Part shown: piece after piece, positions 1 through 9,158 of the stretch
How the letters are laid out: every line of letters begins with the position of its first letter
Position numbering within the stretch: the stretch's first letter is position 1
NCBI GenBank assembly: GCA_903871235.1
Contig: CAIQGA010000159.1
Span: 1 to 64,000, forward strand
Source of the DNA: an uncultured Chlorobiaceae bacterium
GTDB taxonomy: Bacteria; Bacteroidota; Chlorobiia; Chlorobiales; Chlorobiaceae
Direction of reading: 5' to 3'
DNA length: 64,000 nucleotides
The notes under the pieces: generated by a model
The model's database searches: none
Told to the model about the DNA's origin: nothing
What the model saw: only the letters and a program-made list of their open reading frames with translations
Program-made: the position numbers and the translations under genes

Positions 1-4
1 ATGA

Positions 5-412
5 CGAAAACACCTGCACCACATCAACATCCCCGTTCAGCTCGTCCGACACTGCGCTGCTGTTGCCTCCATAATTTATTGCATCGATACTCATCCCCCA
101 TGTCACCACTGAACCGTCTTCGCGCAACGCTGCAAAAGCCCCGTGTGACGAAAACACCTGCACCACATCAACAGCACCGTTCAGCTCGTCCGACACTGCG
201 CTGCTATTGCCTCCCCAAGAACTATACCCCCATGTCACCACTGAACCGTCTTCGCGCAACGCTGCAAACGCATAGTTTGTCGAAAACACCTGCACCACAT
301 CAACATCCCCGTTCAGCTCGTCCGCCACTGCGCTGCTGTTGCCTCCCCAATAACTATACCCCCATGTCACCACTGAACCGTCTTCGCGCAACGCTGCAAA
401 AGCATTCATATT
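5..412 (-). repeat. Three near-identical coding repeats (44-48 codons) of RCC1-like type
   Basis: The units are 132, 132 and 144 bp long and in frame. Each encodes AFAALREDGSVVTWG, then a short variable piece, then GGNSSAV, DELNG and DVVQVFS. The longest unit has a four-codon insertion in the variable piece. DNA identity between units is very high, which favours unequal recombination. The array continues past the left edge of the window. Confidence 0.85.
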
Positions 413-2257
413 TTCGAACTCACCCATCGTGTGACCAGGAAATAACTTCGTGCTTGAACTCACCCTGTTGGCAGAAACAGTATTACCCCCACCACCTGTT
501 CCTGTTCCACCGCCTCCACCATCAACCAGATTAGTCACATCACGCACATCTACATCCTCACCAAAACGATACTGTTCCACTCCGCTCACCAGATCAGTTC
601 CGTCTCGCCCTGCAACAGTATCCCTTATGGTAAAACTTGTCTGATCGGCATTGGGAGTAATGACGTACTCGGCATAAGTCCCGGTAAAGATCACGGCATC
701 AGTACCACTGCCTCCATCAATGGTATCGTTGCCCTTTTTGCCTTCAAGCACATCGTCACCCCCTCCTCCAAGCAGGCGGTTATTCAGATCGTTGCCAAAC
801 AGGTACTCATTACGATAACTGCCATTAACTACCGTACAGGCATCGCCAGCCTTCCACGTTCCGTTATCAAATTTAAAGGATTCAACATGGACCAACTGGT
901 CAGTGCCATCGCGCCCCGACTCTCTATCCGCGACAGTAAACACCAGACTATTCTTGTCCAAACTGATCGAGTATTCCGCAAAATTGCCACTGAATATAGC
1001 CGTGTCATTGCCGCTGCCGCCGTCAATGGTGTCGTTGCCGCCGTTGCCGCTGATAGTGTCGTTACCATCATAGCCATCTATGACATTCGATGAGTTATTT
1101 GCAGAAATAGTATTTGCTTTTGAGGTACCGTAATAGTTTATGCCATCCTCTTCTTCTTTTTGACACATGAATTCGAGAATGCCAGCCATTGCATGTGAAT
1201 AGAACACATAATCAATCCCCGTCAAGGCTGCAAGTGTTAACGGCCTATTCATGATTTCCAGCAACGACGTTTTTATAGGATGATTTTCCGCATAGTGATC
1301 AAGAAAATCTCTCAGTTCACCCTCTTTTAAAGTGTCCGTAGCACCAAGATGGTCTTTAGTCAACAATGGAATCCCTGATATTGGTGATGCTTCTACAAGA
1401 TAGTTGATAAAACCATTCGGGACTAAAGCTCCTGATAGTGAGCCTGTATATATGTACGCCTCCCTGTTAAATTCAAGGTTATTCGCTATGTTTTTTGAAC
1501 CCCCAGGATCAAATGTTGCCCCAGAAAACCCAAACATTTTCGACACAACTTGTGCCAAGCCACCTCCTAAAGAGTGCCCTGTCACTTCAATATCACTATT
1601 GTAAAATTGATTTTTTATTTCAAAAGCAAAGAGTATAGCATCCTCAAATTGAGAGCCCCATGCCGGAAGAGGTGAACCAATCGCTGTATCTCCTCCAATC
1701 CAATCCATAGCCTCATTTGTCCCACGATATGCGATAACGATGGAATTATCTTTTTTGAAGGCTGTAGCTGCAAATCCGGAACCTGAATTTACAGCCGTTG
1801 AATGGGTGGGATAGTCTGTAGGGGCATAAATACCATCTTTTTTTTCAAGTATACTCCACCCATCTGACTTCAATTCATCCCAGGCATCACTCGCGATCTT
1901 TTCAGCTACAGCCCCATTAGAATCTTTCGGGTGAGCCGGATTGTCGTAATAGGCAACCAATGACATTTTGGCGAGAATGTAATCGTCCACAGCACCGAGC
2001 GATTGGTCATATTGCTGCAAAGCGACGTCTCCCACCGGTATCACTGATTCAATCAATCCGGTTACAGATTCAAGCTCCCAGTCCCCTCCCACCGCCACCC
2101 CTCCAGTCACATCATCCGAAGCCGCCACATCAGCACCAGTGAGCTGCGCCAGCGACTCAACAAACTGCTGCCCACTGGCACCAGCGCCCACATTGCAACC
2201 GTAAAGCAACAGGTCTCCGCTGTCGGTCAACGCATGACCAATATTTTCGAGCTGAGA

Positions 2258-2260
2258 TTA
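2258..2260 (-). other. In-frame TAA nonsense codon inside the DUF4347 domain
   Basis: On the minus strand the codons read AAT CTT CTT TCG TAT TAA TCT CAG CTC. The family expects a Ser, Gln or Ala between SY and SQL, so TAA differs from TCA or CAA by one base. Frame and homology continue perfectly on both sides. Confidence 0.85.
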
Positions 2261-2500
2261 ATACGAAAGAAGATTGTTTTCGGTAAGACAGGTGCTGCCA
2301 ATGGTTATTGATCCTGGGGAGCCATGCGAGATGATCTGTATAGAGCTGTAGTCACTTTTACCTGCAAGCGACTCTTCCATTTGCAGCAGCCCGTCATGAG
2401 CTGCATCAAGGACTTTGTATTCTGTTCCTGCTTCAAATTGCGAAACCAACAGGTCAAGATCGTTGACCCGACTGTCGATGAAGAGCATTGTTTTTGCCAT

Positions 2501-2853
2501 GATACCAATCCGTTGAACTGTTGATGCTGAAGAGCCCTGCGAACAGATGGAGGCGATACTGAGGCTTCAGCAAGATGATTACTTTAAACGTACTGAAATT
2601 ATTGTGAAAGACGGGGTGATAAATGCAAAAAATCAATGCGTTACGGGAGGGCAGCCCAAGAGGCTTGCCGCTACGGGTTTTCGGTTTTGCCGGGTCGGGA
2701 GAGCGTTTCCTGAATGGTTCGAGAGTTGGCAGGAAAAACCCTTAATTCATCAACCGCCTGTAGAATACTGTTATTGGAAAAGATAAAGAGTTTCGCGAAC
2801 CTGAACCAGATCAGACTTTGCCAATAAACGCCGTTTAATGAGTGTAATTAACG
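2501..2853. other. Non-coding stretch between the broken surface-protein gene and the PIN gene
   Basis: I see no recognisable gene here. A plus-strand frame of 79 codons (2547-2786) matches no family I know. The segment presumably holds the promoter of the surface-protein gene reading left and of the toxin pair reading right, but no convincing promoter elements stand out. Confidence 0.4.
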
Positions 2854-3335
2854 ATGCCCGCATCGGTTTACATTGAATCGTCCGTTATCAGCTACCTCAC
2901 TGCGAGACCAGGCCGCGACATCGTTACTGCCGCACGTCAGGCAATAACACTCGATTGGTGGCACAACCAACGGCACAACTTGAAGTTTATATTTCGGCGT
3001 TGGTTGAAGAAGAAATTTCATCCGGTGATCCAATTGCTGCAGAACAACGAATACAGGCGGTCATATCAATTCCAAGCGTTGCAATATCTCCTGAAGCGCA
3101 AGTGATAGCTGCCAGTTTGATTGCATCAAAGGCTGTACATCCAAACTGCGCAGAAAATGCCATGCACATTGCAATTGCAGCCGATCAAGGAACGGAATAT
3201 TTACTGACATGGAATTTTAAACATATCAACAACGCAGAAACCAAGTCGCTTATAGCAAAAGTCATTGAAGCAAGTGGCTCTATCAGCCCCATTCTCTCTT
3301 CACCAGAAGAATTAGGAGTATTTAACAATGATTGA
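2854..3335 (+). pseudogene. PIN-domain (VapC-like) toxin, frameshifted
   Basis: The start (MPASVYIESSVISYLTARP) is typical of a PIN ribonuclease family with the early acidic residue in YIESS and the AAR motif after it. The frame runs correctly to WWHNQRHN and then goes wrong near 2980. The next frame continues the family from EVYISALVEEEISSGDP to ILSSPEELGVFNND. Loss of one base around 2980-2981 (AAC TTN GAA becoming AAC TTG AA) explains it. An acidic pair near the end, NAMHIAIAADQG, fits the second half of the PIN active site. VapC-type toxins cleave RNA and are held by an antitoxin. The last bases overlap the start of the next gene by 8 nt, so the two were one transcription unit. The toxin is probably inactive unless the base loss is a sequencing error. 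Confidence 0.75.
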
Positions 3336-3546
3336 CGATCCTGTTGTGGAAGAAATAAGAGCGCATCGGCAAGCACATTCGGCCCGATTCAATTATGATC
3401 TGGCAGCCATTTTTGCGGCTTTGGTAGAACGGGAAAAAAGTTCTTCGCGTCCGGTCATAAACCGCTCTTCACGCCGAATACCTGAAAAACTGAAAACTGA
3501 TATTTCGCAACAACATGGTCATGCTCAGATGACAACTGCAATTTGA
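3328..3546 (+). CDS. Small partner (putative antitoxin) of the PIN toxin
   Basis: This 72-aa protein begins MIDDPVVEEIRAHRQAHSAR and continues FNYDLAAIFAALVERE. That N-terminal pattern is the one found beside this PIN family in cyanobacteria and Chlorobi, in the unusual toxin-first order. The ATG lies inside the toxin end (ATGATTGA overlap), which implies translational coupling. The tail after residue 45 is not conserved as far as I can judge. After the TGA at 3544-3546 the same frame stays open for another 49 codons to a TAA at 3694, so the gene may once have been longer. An antitoxin role is inferred from position only. Confidence 0.55.
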   Translation: MIDDPVVEEIRAHRQAHSARFNYDLAAIFAALVEREKSSSRPVINRSSRRIPEKLKTDISQQHGHAQMTTAI

Positions 3547-3704
3547 GTCTGGAACGCGCCTTTTGAAGTTTTGTTGGTTGATCTTGTCAACAACATCAAA
3601 GAGCTGGCGCTCTCTCATGTCAAAGAAAAAGCAGACTCCATGGACACGACAAAACTTGCCCGGACTATCCACCTTCAAGACGATCGGGCAGGGTAAAACT
3701 GATT

Positions 3705-4640
3705 TCAGTGGCGGAGCAACTTGACATCTATACCGGCAACCGTTGCGGCCTCTTCAGCACTCATTCCCTTCGCTACCAATTTTTCGGCAACTTCAAGTTT
3801 TCCTTGTTCAATTCCTATCTCTATCCCCTCTTCCTTGCCCTCAATTCGTCCCTCTTCCTTGCCTTCAAGGCGCCCCTCCTCCTTGCCTTCAATACGACCA
3901 AGACCATAATTTGACTCTACCAGACTGGCCTGATAGCGCAGATCGTCCTGATAACGGGCATAAGCCAATTGCTCTTTTTCCGACAAACTCATGAGAGAAA
4001 AAGACTTTTTTGCTTTCTGAATTCCTTTTGCCTTGAACTCATCCTTGATCTCTTCGTTTTTGAGGAAGTATATCCACTCGTCAAGCGATGTGGTTGCAAT
4101 ACGGTTAAAGTTATTGATCCTGATCAGGTAGTATTCAGGGTAAATATTGTTTATCTGAATCTTGCCATACTGCTTCTGTTGCCGAACATCAAGTTCCAGT
4201 TTGTCATGGTCATGGATTCCCGTGAAGGTTGTGGTACCGTGATAGATATAGTCACTACCGTGGCCAAAATCAAAGTACAGAATGTTGACCGAGATAACCT
4301 TCACCAGGGTTGCATAAGCCTTGCCCTCTTTCTGATGCTCGGTGATGACTCGTGATGTGCCGTAGAGCATCCTTTGCAGGTAATCGAGTTCCCGGTCAAA
4401 CTGCACTTCGATAATAATAAACTCGCTCTTGCTGTTTTTCACTTTGAGATCAACGCGGTTAGATTTATCGCGTCTGCTCTCTTTGTTACTTTCGCTTTCG
4501 AGAATTTCAAGGATGAAAATATCTTCGCCCAACAGCTCACTCAAAAAACCTTCAAGTATCTCAAAGTTGGCTTTGCTGCGAAGCAACCGCTTCATCGCCC
4601 AGTCAAAGGTGATCAGTTTTCGGGGTGAACGGGTACTCAT
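3705..4640 (-). CDS. Rpn-family PD-(D/E)XK nuclease / transposase-like protein
   Basis: This 311-aa protein starts MSTRSPRKLITFDWAMKRLL. It has the family's early signature (FDWAMKRLLRSKANFEILEGFLSELL is split here by reference only) and the PD-(D/E)XK core around residues 45-80, with NRVDLKVKNSKSEFIIIEVQ giving D, E and a following Q. The C-terminal part carries three copies of EGKEEG with GRIEG/GRLEG linkers (about residues 250-280), then a short helical tail ending KLVAKGMSAEEAATVAGI. Rpn proteins are recombination-promoting nucleases, often annotated as transposase; their cellular role is debated. The gene stands alone in a degraded region. It is full length for the family. Confidence 0.8.
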   Translation of the reverse strand: MSTRSPRKLITFDWAMKRLLRSKANFEILEGFLSELLGEDIFILEILESESNKESRRDKSNRVDLKVKNSKSEFIIIEVQFDRELDYLQRMLYGTSRVITEHQKEGKAYATLVKVISVNILYFDFGHGSDYIYHGTTTFTGIHDHDKLELDVRQQKQYGKIQINNIYPEYYLIRINNFNRIATTSLDEWIYFLKNEEIKDEFKAKGIQKAKKSFSLMSLSEKEQLAYARYQDDLRYQASLVESNYGLGRIEGKEEGRLEGKEEGRIEGKEEGIEIGIEQGKLEVAEKLVAKGMSAEEAATVAGIDVKLLRH

Positions 4641-4787
4641 GGGTTTTTTACGTAATTTTTTTATCTACAATGAAAGCGTAGTATATAAGGAAAAACATTG
4701 CCGTGCAAACGATTTATCAGATTTGGAACTGGTAACCGTTGAACCATCTCCCACTCTCTTCGGCAATGGTATTACTATGCCTCTTCC

Positions 4788-5003
4788 TTAAACCGCCAGC
4801 GTCACCATCACGGCAGCATAGCCGACCAACCAGAGCACCTGCACCCGAATCTCCATCAATCCTGACCCTTTGAGCATGACGCGGCGCATGATATCGACAA
4901 AGTGGCGGACGGGGTTGATCAAGGTCATGGTCTGGGCCCAGTGAGGCATACTTTCAATGGCGATCTCCGTCACACTCAACACCTGCTGCTTCCAGAATAT
5001 TCG
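4788..5003 (-). pseudogene. C-terminal stump of an ABC-2 type transporter permease
   Basis: The frame gives FWKQQVLSVTEIAIESMP, then HWAQTMTLINPVRHFVDIMR and a final hydrophobic segment VLWLVGYAAVMVTLAV. That is the ending of YhhJ/YbhS-type ABC-2 permeases, whose normal length is about 370 residues. Only about 70 residues remain. The upstream part is gone and acpS begins a few bases away, so this is a deletion remnant rather than a small gene. It ends in a stop at 4788. Confidence 0.65.
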
Positions 5004-5029
5004 TGAGAGATGTATAAAGCTTTTGCCCG

Positions 5030-5392
5030 TTATACCCCGTCAAGCAGCGCTGTAGCAATCGCTGAATGGCGGTCATGGGCAATAGAGATTTTTATTGTGC
5101 AACCGGAAGGAAAAAGCGCCGCACAAAGAGGGCGAACAAAGGGGCGACCGCGTTCATCATTGAGTATCTCAAAGCTCTTCCAGTGTACACCTTCGGAAAA
5201 GCCTGTGCCGAGTGCCTTGACGACCGCCTCTTTGGCTGCAAACCTGCCGGCAATACTGGCGACCACCTGTGACTTTTGCAGGCAGATTGCGATCTCCTCT
5301 TCTGTCAGAACGCGCTGGAGAAACTTCACCCCGTAGCAGTTGTAGAGCCTTTCAATCCGGTCAAGATCGACAATATCGACTCCAATCTCCAT
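5030..5392 (-). CDS. acpS: Holo-[acyl-carrier-protein] synthase
   Basis: This 120-aa protein transfers 4'-phosphopantetheine from CoA to acyl carrier protein in the cytoplasm, activating fatty-acid synthesis. The family motifs are present: MEIGVDIVDLDRIE at the N-terminus with the metal-binding Asp, and RFAAKEAVVKALGTG near residues 50-65 with the metal-binding Glu. Length is normal for AcpS. It lies 14 bp downstream of nadC on the same strand, so the two are probably co-transcribed. The C-terminus SIAHDRHSAIATALL is the expected last strand. Confidence 0.93.
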   Translation of the reverse strand: MEIGVDIVDLDRIERLYNCYGVKFLQRVLTEEEIAICLQKSQVVASIAGRFAAKEAVVKALGTGFSEGVHWKSFEILNDERGRPFVRPLCAALFPSGCTIKISIAHDRHSAIATALLDGV

Positions 5393-5406
5393 GTTGTTTT
5401 TCCCGT

Positions 5407-6294
5407 TCAGGCAAGTGCTATGGTCATTGAAAGATCAAGCGCCTTGACGCTGTGCGTCAGCTCTCCGATTGAGATAAAGTCAACGCCGGTTTCGGCAACT
5501 TCCGCTACATTGTGCATGCCGATATTGCCGGAAGCTTCAAGGATAGCCGCACTCTGGCCACTTCGGACAAAAGCGACAGCCTCCTTCAACAGTTCAAGAG
5601 TAAAATTGTCGAGAAGAATAATATCCGGCTGGCAAACAAGAGCCTGCTGCAACTCTTTCATTGAACGTACCTCGACTTCAATTTTCACCTCAAGCTTTTG
5701 CTCTTCGCGATACCTCTGCGCCCGATGAATGGCCTTGGCGACGCCTCCGGATGCGTCAATATGATTATCCTTTATGAGAATCATGTCGAAGAGACCGAAA
5801 CGGTGATTGGTCCCTCCGCCAATCCTGACAGCCTCCTTGTCGAAATAACGAAGCCCCGGAACGGTTTTTCGGGTATCAAGAATTTTTGTGCCGGTGTGGC
5901 TTATTTTGTCAACATAACTTCTCGTTCTTGTCGCAATTCCCGACATACGCTGCAGAAAATTAAGTGTAGTACGTTCACCTATCAGGAGCGGAGCAAGTTT
6001 TCCCGTCACTTCAAGAAGGGTTTGACCACAAAAAACTTTTTCGCCGTCAAGACAATGCAGCACAACAGAGAGGTTATGGTCACAGGCGGCAAAAACCTGA
6101 CGGGCAACTTCTGCCCCGCCGAGGATACCATCCTCCTTTGCCCTGACGACGGCACTGCCCCCCTGACGGGGATCAATGGTAGCAAGGGTGGTAATATCAC
6201 CCGTGTAACGATCCTCCTCGAGCGCGAGCATAATGGCCCTTGCACGACACCCTTCATAAAAATCATTACAATCCCTGTTTTTCATGATTGCCAT
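5407..6294 (-). CDS. nadC: Nicotinate-nucleotide pyrophosphorylase (quinolinate phosphoribosyltransferase)
   Basis: This 295-aa enzyme converts quinolinate and PRPP to nicotinate mononucleotide in NAD synthesis. Visible landmarks are the open N-terminal domain (EEDRYTGDITTLATIDP), the core LNFLQRMSGIATRT, KILDTRKTVPGLRYFDKEAV with the catalytic Lys/Arg cluster, RIGGGTNHRFGLFDMILIKDNH, and the C-terminal barrel strands ending ISIGELTHSVKALDLSM. It is complete and of usual length. It heads a two-gene unit with acpS. The start follows a short intergenic region of about 280 bp shared with the divergent YopX-like gene. Confidence 0.95.
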   Translation of the reverse strand: MAIMKNRDCNDFYEGCRARAIMLALEEDRYTGDITTLATIDPRQGGSAVVRAKEDGILGGAEVARQVFAACDHNLSVVLHCLDGEKVFCGQTLLEVTGKLAPLLIGERTTLNFLQRMSGIATRTRSYVDKISHTGTKILDTRKTVPGLRYFDKEAVRIGGGTNHRFGLFDMILIKDNHIDASGGVAKAIHRAQRYREEQKLEVKIEVEVRSMKELQQALVCQPDIILLDNFTLELLKEAVAFVRSGQSAAILEASGNIGMHNVAEVAETGVDFISIGELTHSVKALDLSMTIALA

Positions 6295-6575
6295 TCTTCA
6301 ATACATTGAAAAAAAATCACTCTATAACCCTCAAGGTAGTGAATTCGCCAATACCCTTGTATAAAAAAATCAACCCGTTGGCACAACGAAACCCTGAAAC
6401 AACCATGACTGCTCATTGGCAAACAGCAAACCCTCTTGAGGATGTAATAAAATGGCATGTTGTAGAAGGAGAGAGAGAATTGTTTATATTAGGCGAAGCG
6501 ATGGGGGCAGGTGTCGCCTTATAATGATCTCGAAGCACTGCCCGGTTTCGGGGATTTTTTTTGTCAGAAACACTC

Positions 6576-6914
6576 ATGGATACCAACAAAATAAAATTTA
6601 AAGCGTTATTTCAGGACGTTGCATCACTTCAGGATATCTGGAAGTCCTCTACAGTCAATAACCGGGATGTCGATTTTCTAAAGTTCAGGCAGCGCTCTGA
6701 ATGGCTGCAGTTTACCGGACTCAATGACAAGGATGGTCATGAAATTTACGAAGGCGATCTGCTGAAATGGGAGGGCCTGATTGTTGAAGTTGTTTTTGAA
6801 TCCGGAAGTTTTAAAGTGCTCAATGACGGCAGCTCCGACATGCTCTTGTGGTTTTGTTTGCCCGAATGCAAGATTGTCGGCAACAAATACGAAAAGAAAA
6901 GGGTCAAACCCTGA
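6576..6914 (+). CDS. YopX-like domain protein
   Basis: This protein of about 112 residues contains [20 protein letters not shown], the core of the YopX fold (usually QYTGLKDKNGKEIYEGDI). YopX-type proteins are mostly found in phages and prophages; their function is unknown. An upstream alternative start at 6561 adds five residues; I prefer the ATG at 6576 (MDTNKIKF). No other phage genes are nearby, so it is an isolated cargo gene or a domesticated one. Upstream, 6295-6575 contains no gene I can support. Confidence 0.6.
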   Translation: MDTNKIKFKALFQDVASLQDIWKSSTVNNRDVDFLKFRQRSEWLQFTGLNDKDGHEIYEGDLLKWEGLIVEVVFESGSFKVLNDGSSDMLLWFCLPECKIVGNKYEKKRVKP

Positions 6915-6979
6915 ACAAAAGTCACGGTATACTTGCCCGAAAGTCAATTCCCGACGATTTTATTCACCCCAAGACTCTT

Positions 6980-7357
6980 ATGACACACTGCGTCCACTCA
7001 TGCGTCCGGCTGGTCAACATGGTTTTTTATGCACATCACGGAGTACTCAAGGAAGAGCATACCGTTGGCGGGAAGTATGAAGTTGATGCGGAGCTCTTTT
7101 TTGACTTTACCGATGCCGCAGAAAATGATGACATCACAAAAACTATCGATTACGGTGCAGTGTACAAAAAGATAGAGAAGGCACTGACCCTCCGGAAATA
7201 CTTTCTCATTGAGGCCGTCGCCTGTGAGATCACTCGTGAGCTCCTCCGTGACTTTACGGTTCTTGAGGGTGTGACCATCAGGGTACGCAAACGCAACCCA
7301 CCAGTCAACGGCATTTGCGATTATGCCGAAGCTGATTACACTGCTACCCGCAATTGA
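6980..7357 (+). CDS. folB: Dihydroneopterin aldolase
   Basis: This protein of about 125 residues cleaves dihydroneopterin to 6-hydroxymethyl-dihydropterin in folate synthesis. The N-terminal motif [19 protein letters not shown] and the later [12 protein letters not shown] and catalytic-region [11 protein letters not shown] are characteristic. The frame opens further upstream (6848), but the family normally begins a few residues before the first strand, so I chose the ATG at 6980 (MTHCVHSC). It overlaps the reading frame of folK by a few bases, which indicates an operon. Confidence 0.9.
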   Translation: MTHCVHSCVRLVNMVFYAHHGVLKEEHTVGGKYEVDAELFFDFTDAAENDDITKTIDYGAVYKKIEKALTLRKYFLIEAVACEITRELLRDFTVLEGVTIRVRKRNPPVNGICDYAEADYTATRN

Positions 7358-7362
7358 GAGTC

Positions 7363-7890
7363 ATGGAAAAACACAACGTCTTTATCGGAATAGGATCAAA
7401 TATCGGAGATCGTATCAACTACCTGCAGGAGGCTGTTGACCAACTTTCGCTGCTTGGTGACACAACGGTATTGGCGGTATCGTCAATCTATATGACTGAA
7501 CCGATCGGAGAGAGTGAACAAAACCGCTTCTATAACGGCGTTCTTCAGCTTGAGACGTCACTTCCACCCGAAGAGTTGCGCCGGCAATGCAAAACCATTG
7601 AACAGGAGCTTGGAAGGCCGGACACCTATCTCCGCTGGAGCCCGAGGGTTATTGATCTCGACATTCTGCTCTATGACGATGCGATTATCCAGACCGAAAC
7701 GCTCTCAATTCCTCACCCGGAACTGCACTGCCGCAAATTCGTCCTTATTCCCTTGCTCGACATTGCCAACCCACAGCACCCCTCACTGCGGCACACCATT
7801 TTGCAACTTCTGAAGTGCTGCAATGACCAATCGGTGCTTATCAAAACAAGGGAATCAATCAGGATAAAAAAAAACGGAGCACCTCCTTAA
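7363..7890 (+). CDS. folK: 2-amino-4-hydroxy-6-hydroxymethyldihydropteridine pyrophosphokinase
   Basis: This 175-aa protein transfers pyrophosphate from ATP to 6-hydroxymethyl-dihydropterin, the step after FolB. The sequence has the opening FIGIGSNIGDR, then SSIYMTEPIGESEQNRFYN, and the signature RWSPRVIDLDILLYDD with the metal-binding Asp pair, followed by PHPELHCRKFVLIPL. Length is normal. A TTG at 7354 would give an extension overlapping folB; the ATG at 7363 (MEKHNVFIG) fits the family better. Confidence 0.95.
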   Translation: MEKHNVFIGIGSNIGDRINYLQEAVDQLSLLGDTTVLAVSSIYMTEPIGESEQNRFYNGVLQLETSLPPEELRRQCKTIEQELGRPDTYLRWSPRVIDLDILLYDDAIIQTETLSIPHPELHCRKFVLIPLLDIANPQHPSLRHTILQLLKCCNDQSVLIKTRESIRIKKNGAPP

Positions 7891-7900
7891 AGGGCTCCGT
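7874..7900 (-). terminator. Rho-independent terminator between folK and the ArsA-like gene
   Basis: The stem is ACGGAGC pairing with GCTCCGT, loop of 13 nt. The long T-run lies on the minus-strand side (nine T after the stem), so it mainly ends minus-strand transcription of the ArsA-like gene at 7934. A weaker T-poor side could also slow folK transcription. Confidence 0.7.
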
Positions 7901-7933
7901 CCAATAAAAAAGAGAGAGTACACCGAAAAATAC

Positions 7934-9088
7934 TCAGTTGGCAAAGGTGATATTCAGGTTTCCTTCAGCAAAGTCGGCCCCTTCGGTTTTGCGGCCAACA
8001 AGGACATTGGGCAAAATAATGCTTTTGCGGAAGTTATTGATATCAACCAGCAATTCATCACCCTTGATATTGACATTGAGTTTCTTTACCTCAACGTTCG
8101 GCAGGTAGAGACTCAGCACATATTTTCCGTTTATTTTCTCAAGCATCTGGGTTTTATCATCCGTGTAGAGGATATCCGCTGGATTGACTTCGCCAAACAT
8201 CTCCTGGCTCAAATGATAGAGACGCTCAATATTGATGATTTCTGCCGTTGACTGTTTTACCCTGAAAATCGGCACCGGATAAAAGCAATTTTCAATCACC
8301 CTGAGATATTTCGTCTGGATATCAATAAGGCTCTGGAGGTAACTGTCAGTTGAGCTTGCAGGAAGAATCTTGTTGACAATGGCAGCATCAAGCTTGTAAC
8401 CAAAAAGATTAAGGTAGGTTTGAACGCGCAAAGCCTCCTTGATGACCATATTTTCAGGGTTAAGGACAACGCGGAAGGTGGTTATGGATTTATCCTGAAG
8501 CATGGCATGAAGCTCTTTCATGTGCGAATTCACCTCCGGCATAAGCTTGAAGATATTTTTCTTTGGCATGAACTTGCTCAAAAGCGGAGCGGCAAAACCA
8601 ATGGCCTTTGAATGCCATCCACCAATTTTATCGGCATACCATCCGTACGATTCGGGCATTCCGAGCAAGCGCATGGTCTCACCGGTCGGAGCTGCATCAA
8701 CAACAACCACATCATAATCGCCTGACTTGGCCGCTTTCCAGATGTAACGCAAGCTGATCATCTCTTCCATACCCGGCATGATGGCAAGCTCTTCAGCTAC
8801 AACCTCATTGGCGCCGTCATGCATTAAAATCGATGAAAAATAGGAATACAGTTCACCCCAGTTCTCCCTTATTTCAGCCAGAACATTCACCTCCATGGCA
8901 AAAAGATTCTTTTCAACCTCCACCGGCGTCGAAGAGAGCTCGGTGCTCAAAGCATCGGCAAGACTGTGCGCCACATCAGTACTCATGATCAAAACCCGCT
9001 GTCCCCTTCGGGCTATTGCGGTTGCTGATGAAGCTGAAACGGTAGTCTTTCCTACCCCTCCTTTACCCAAGTAAAGAATAATTCTCAT
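7934..9088 (-). CDS. ArsA/Get3-type ATPase with C-terminal HSP20-like domain (second copy)
   Basis: This 384-aa protein has the deviant Walker A motif GKGGVGKTT at residues 8-16, the switch I motif [12 protein letters not shown] (STDPAH in the family) and switch [20 protein letters not shown] (usually DTAPTGHTLR). After residue 300 the ATPase core gives way to a small beta-rich domain ([20 protein letters not shown], then GDELLVDI), matching the HSP20-like tail of Chlorobi ArsA proteins. Classical ArsA is two ATPase halves; this is a single half, as in Get3, which dimerises and delivers hydrophobic tail-anchored proteins. No arsenic gene is nearby. It is the last gene of the csm locus, 70 bp after the 471-aa unknown gene. 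A role in chlorosome protein handling is inferred, not shown. Confidence 0.88.
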   Translation of the reverse strand: MRIILYLGKGGVGKTTVSASSATAIARRGQRVLIMSTDVAHSLADALSTELSSTPVEVEKNLFAMEVNVLAEIRENWGELYSYFSSILMHDGANEVVAEELAIMPGMEEMISLRYIWKAAKSGDYDVVVVDAAPTGETMRLLGMPESYGWYADKIGGWHSKAIGFAAPLLSKFMPKKNIFKLMPEVNSHMKELHAMLQDKSITTFRVVLNPENMVIKEALRVQTYLNLFGYKLDAAIVNKILPASSTDSYLQSLIDIQTKYLRVIENCFYPVPIFRVKQSTAEIINIERLYHLSQEMFGEVNPADILYTDDKTQMLEKINGKYVLSLYLPNVEVKKLNVNIKGDELLVDINNFRKSIILPNVLVGRKTEGADFAEGNLNITFAN

Positions 9089-9158
9089 GGTGATAATAAA
9101 ACTATTGAGTGAACTTAATCTTGACTGAACGCTTTTTATCGATGAGCTGCTCCCTCGG

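Larger units (their letters stand above)
1..2500 (-). pseudogene. Large secreted DUF4347-lipase-RTX-RCC1-like protein, interrupted by an in-frame stop, 3' end outside window
   Basis: The minus-strand frame reads from an ATG at 2500 (MAKTMLFIDSRV) to the window edge, about 833 codons, with one in-frame TAA at 2258-2260. Read through that codon, the order is: DUF4347 domain (residues about 1-165, with IIDSHG-like ISHGSPG and LLLYGCNVG); class 3 lipase-like domain (about 180-400) with the nucleophile motif GHSLGGG near residue 309; two blocks of glycine/aspartate calcium-binding repeats (for example GGNDTIDGGSGND) near 475-500 and 570-603; then RCC1-like repeats ALREDGSVVTWG from about 697. DUF4347 and calcium-repeat proteins are usually large, exported by type I secretion. 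No signal peptide is visible. I scanned the frame from 2257 down to 1 and found no other stop. The gene is therefore one nonsense mutation away from intact; a sequencing error is possible. Residual function by restart is unknown. Confidence 0.85.

Noticed and set aside
5-412. Possible CRISPR-like direct repeats
   Set aside because: Units are 132-144 bp, contiguous and coding, with no short spacers.
1-534. Plus-strand open frame with regular repeats
   Set aside because: It is the opposite-strand shadow of the RCC1-like repeats; the minus-strand frame has domains and continuity.
4788-4982. Independent 64-aa gene
   Set aside because: It is the tail of a permease whose front is missing, so a stump, not a gene.
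6405-6524. Small ORF of 39 residues (MTAHWQTANPLEDVIK)
   Set aside because: No ribosome site, family or context supports it; could be a gene relic.
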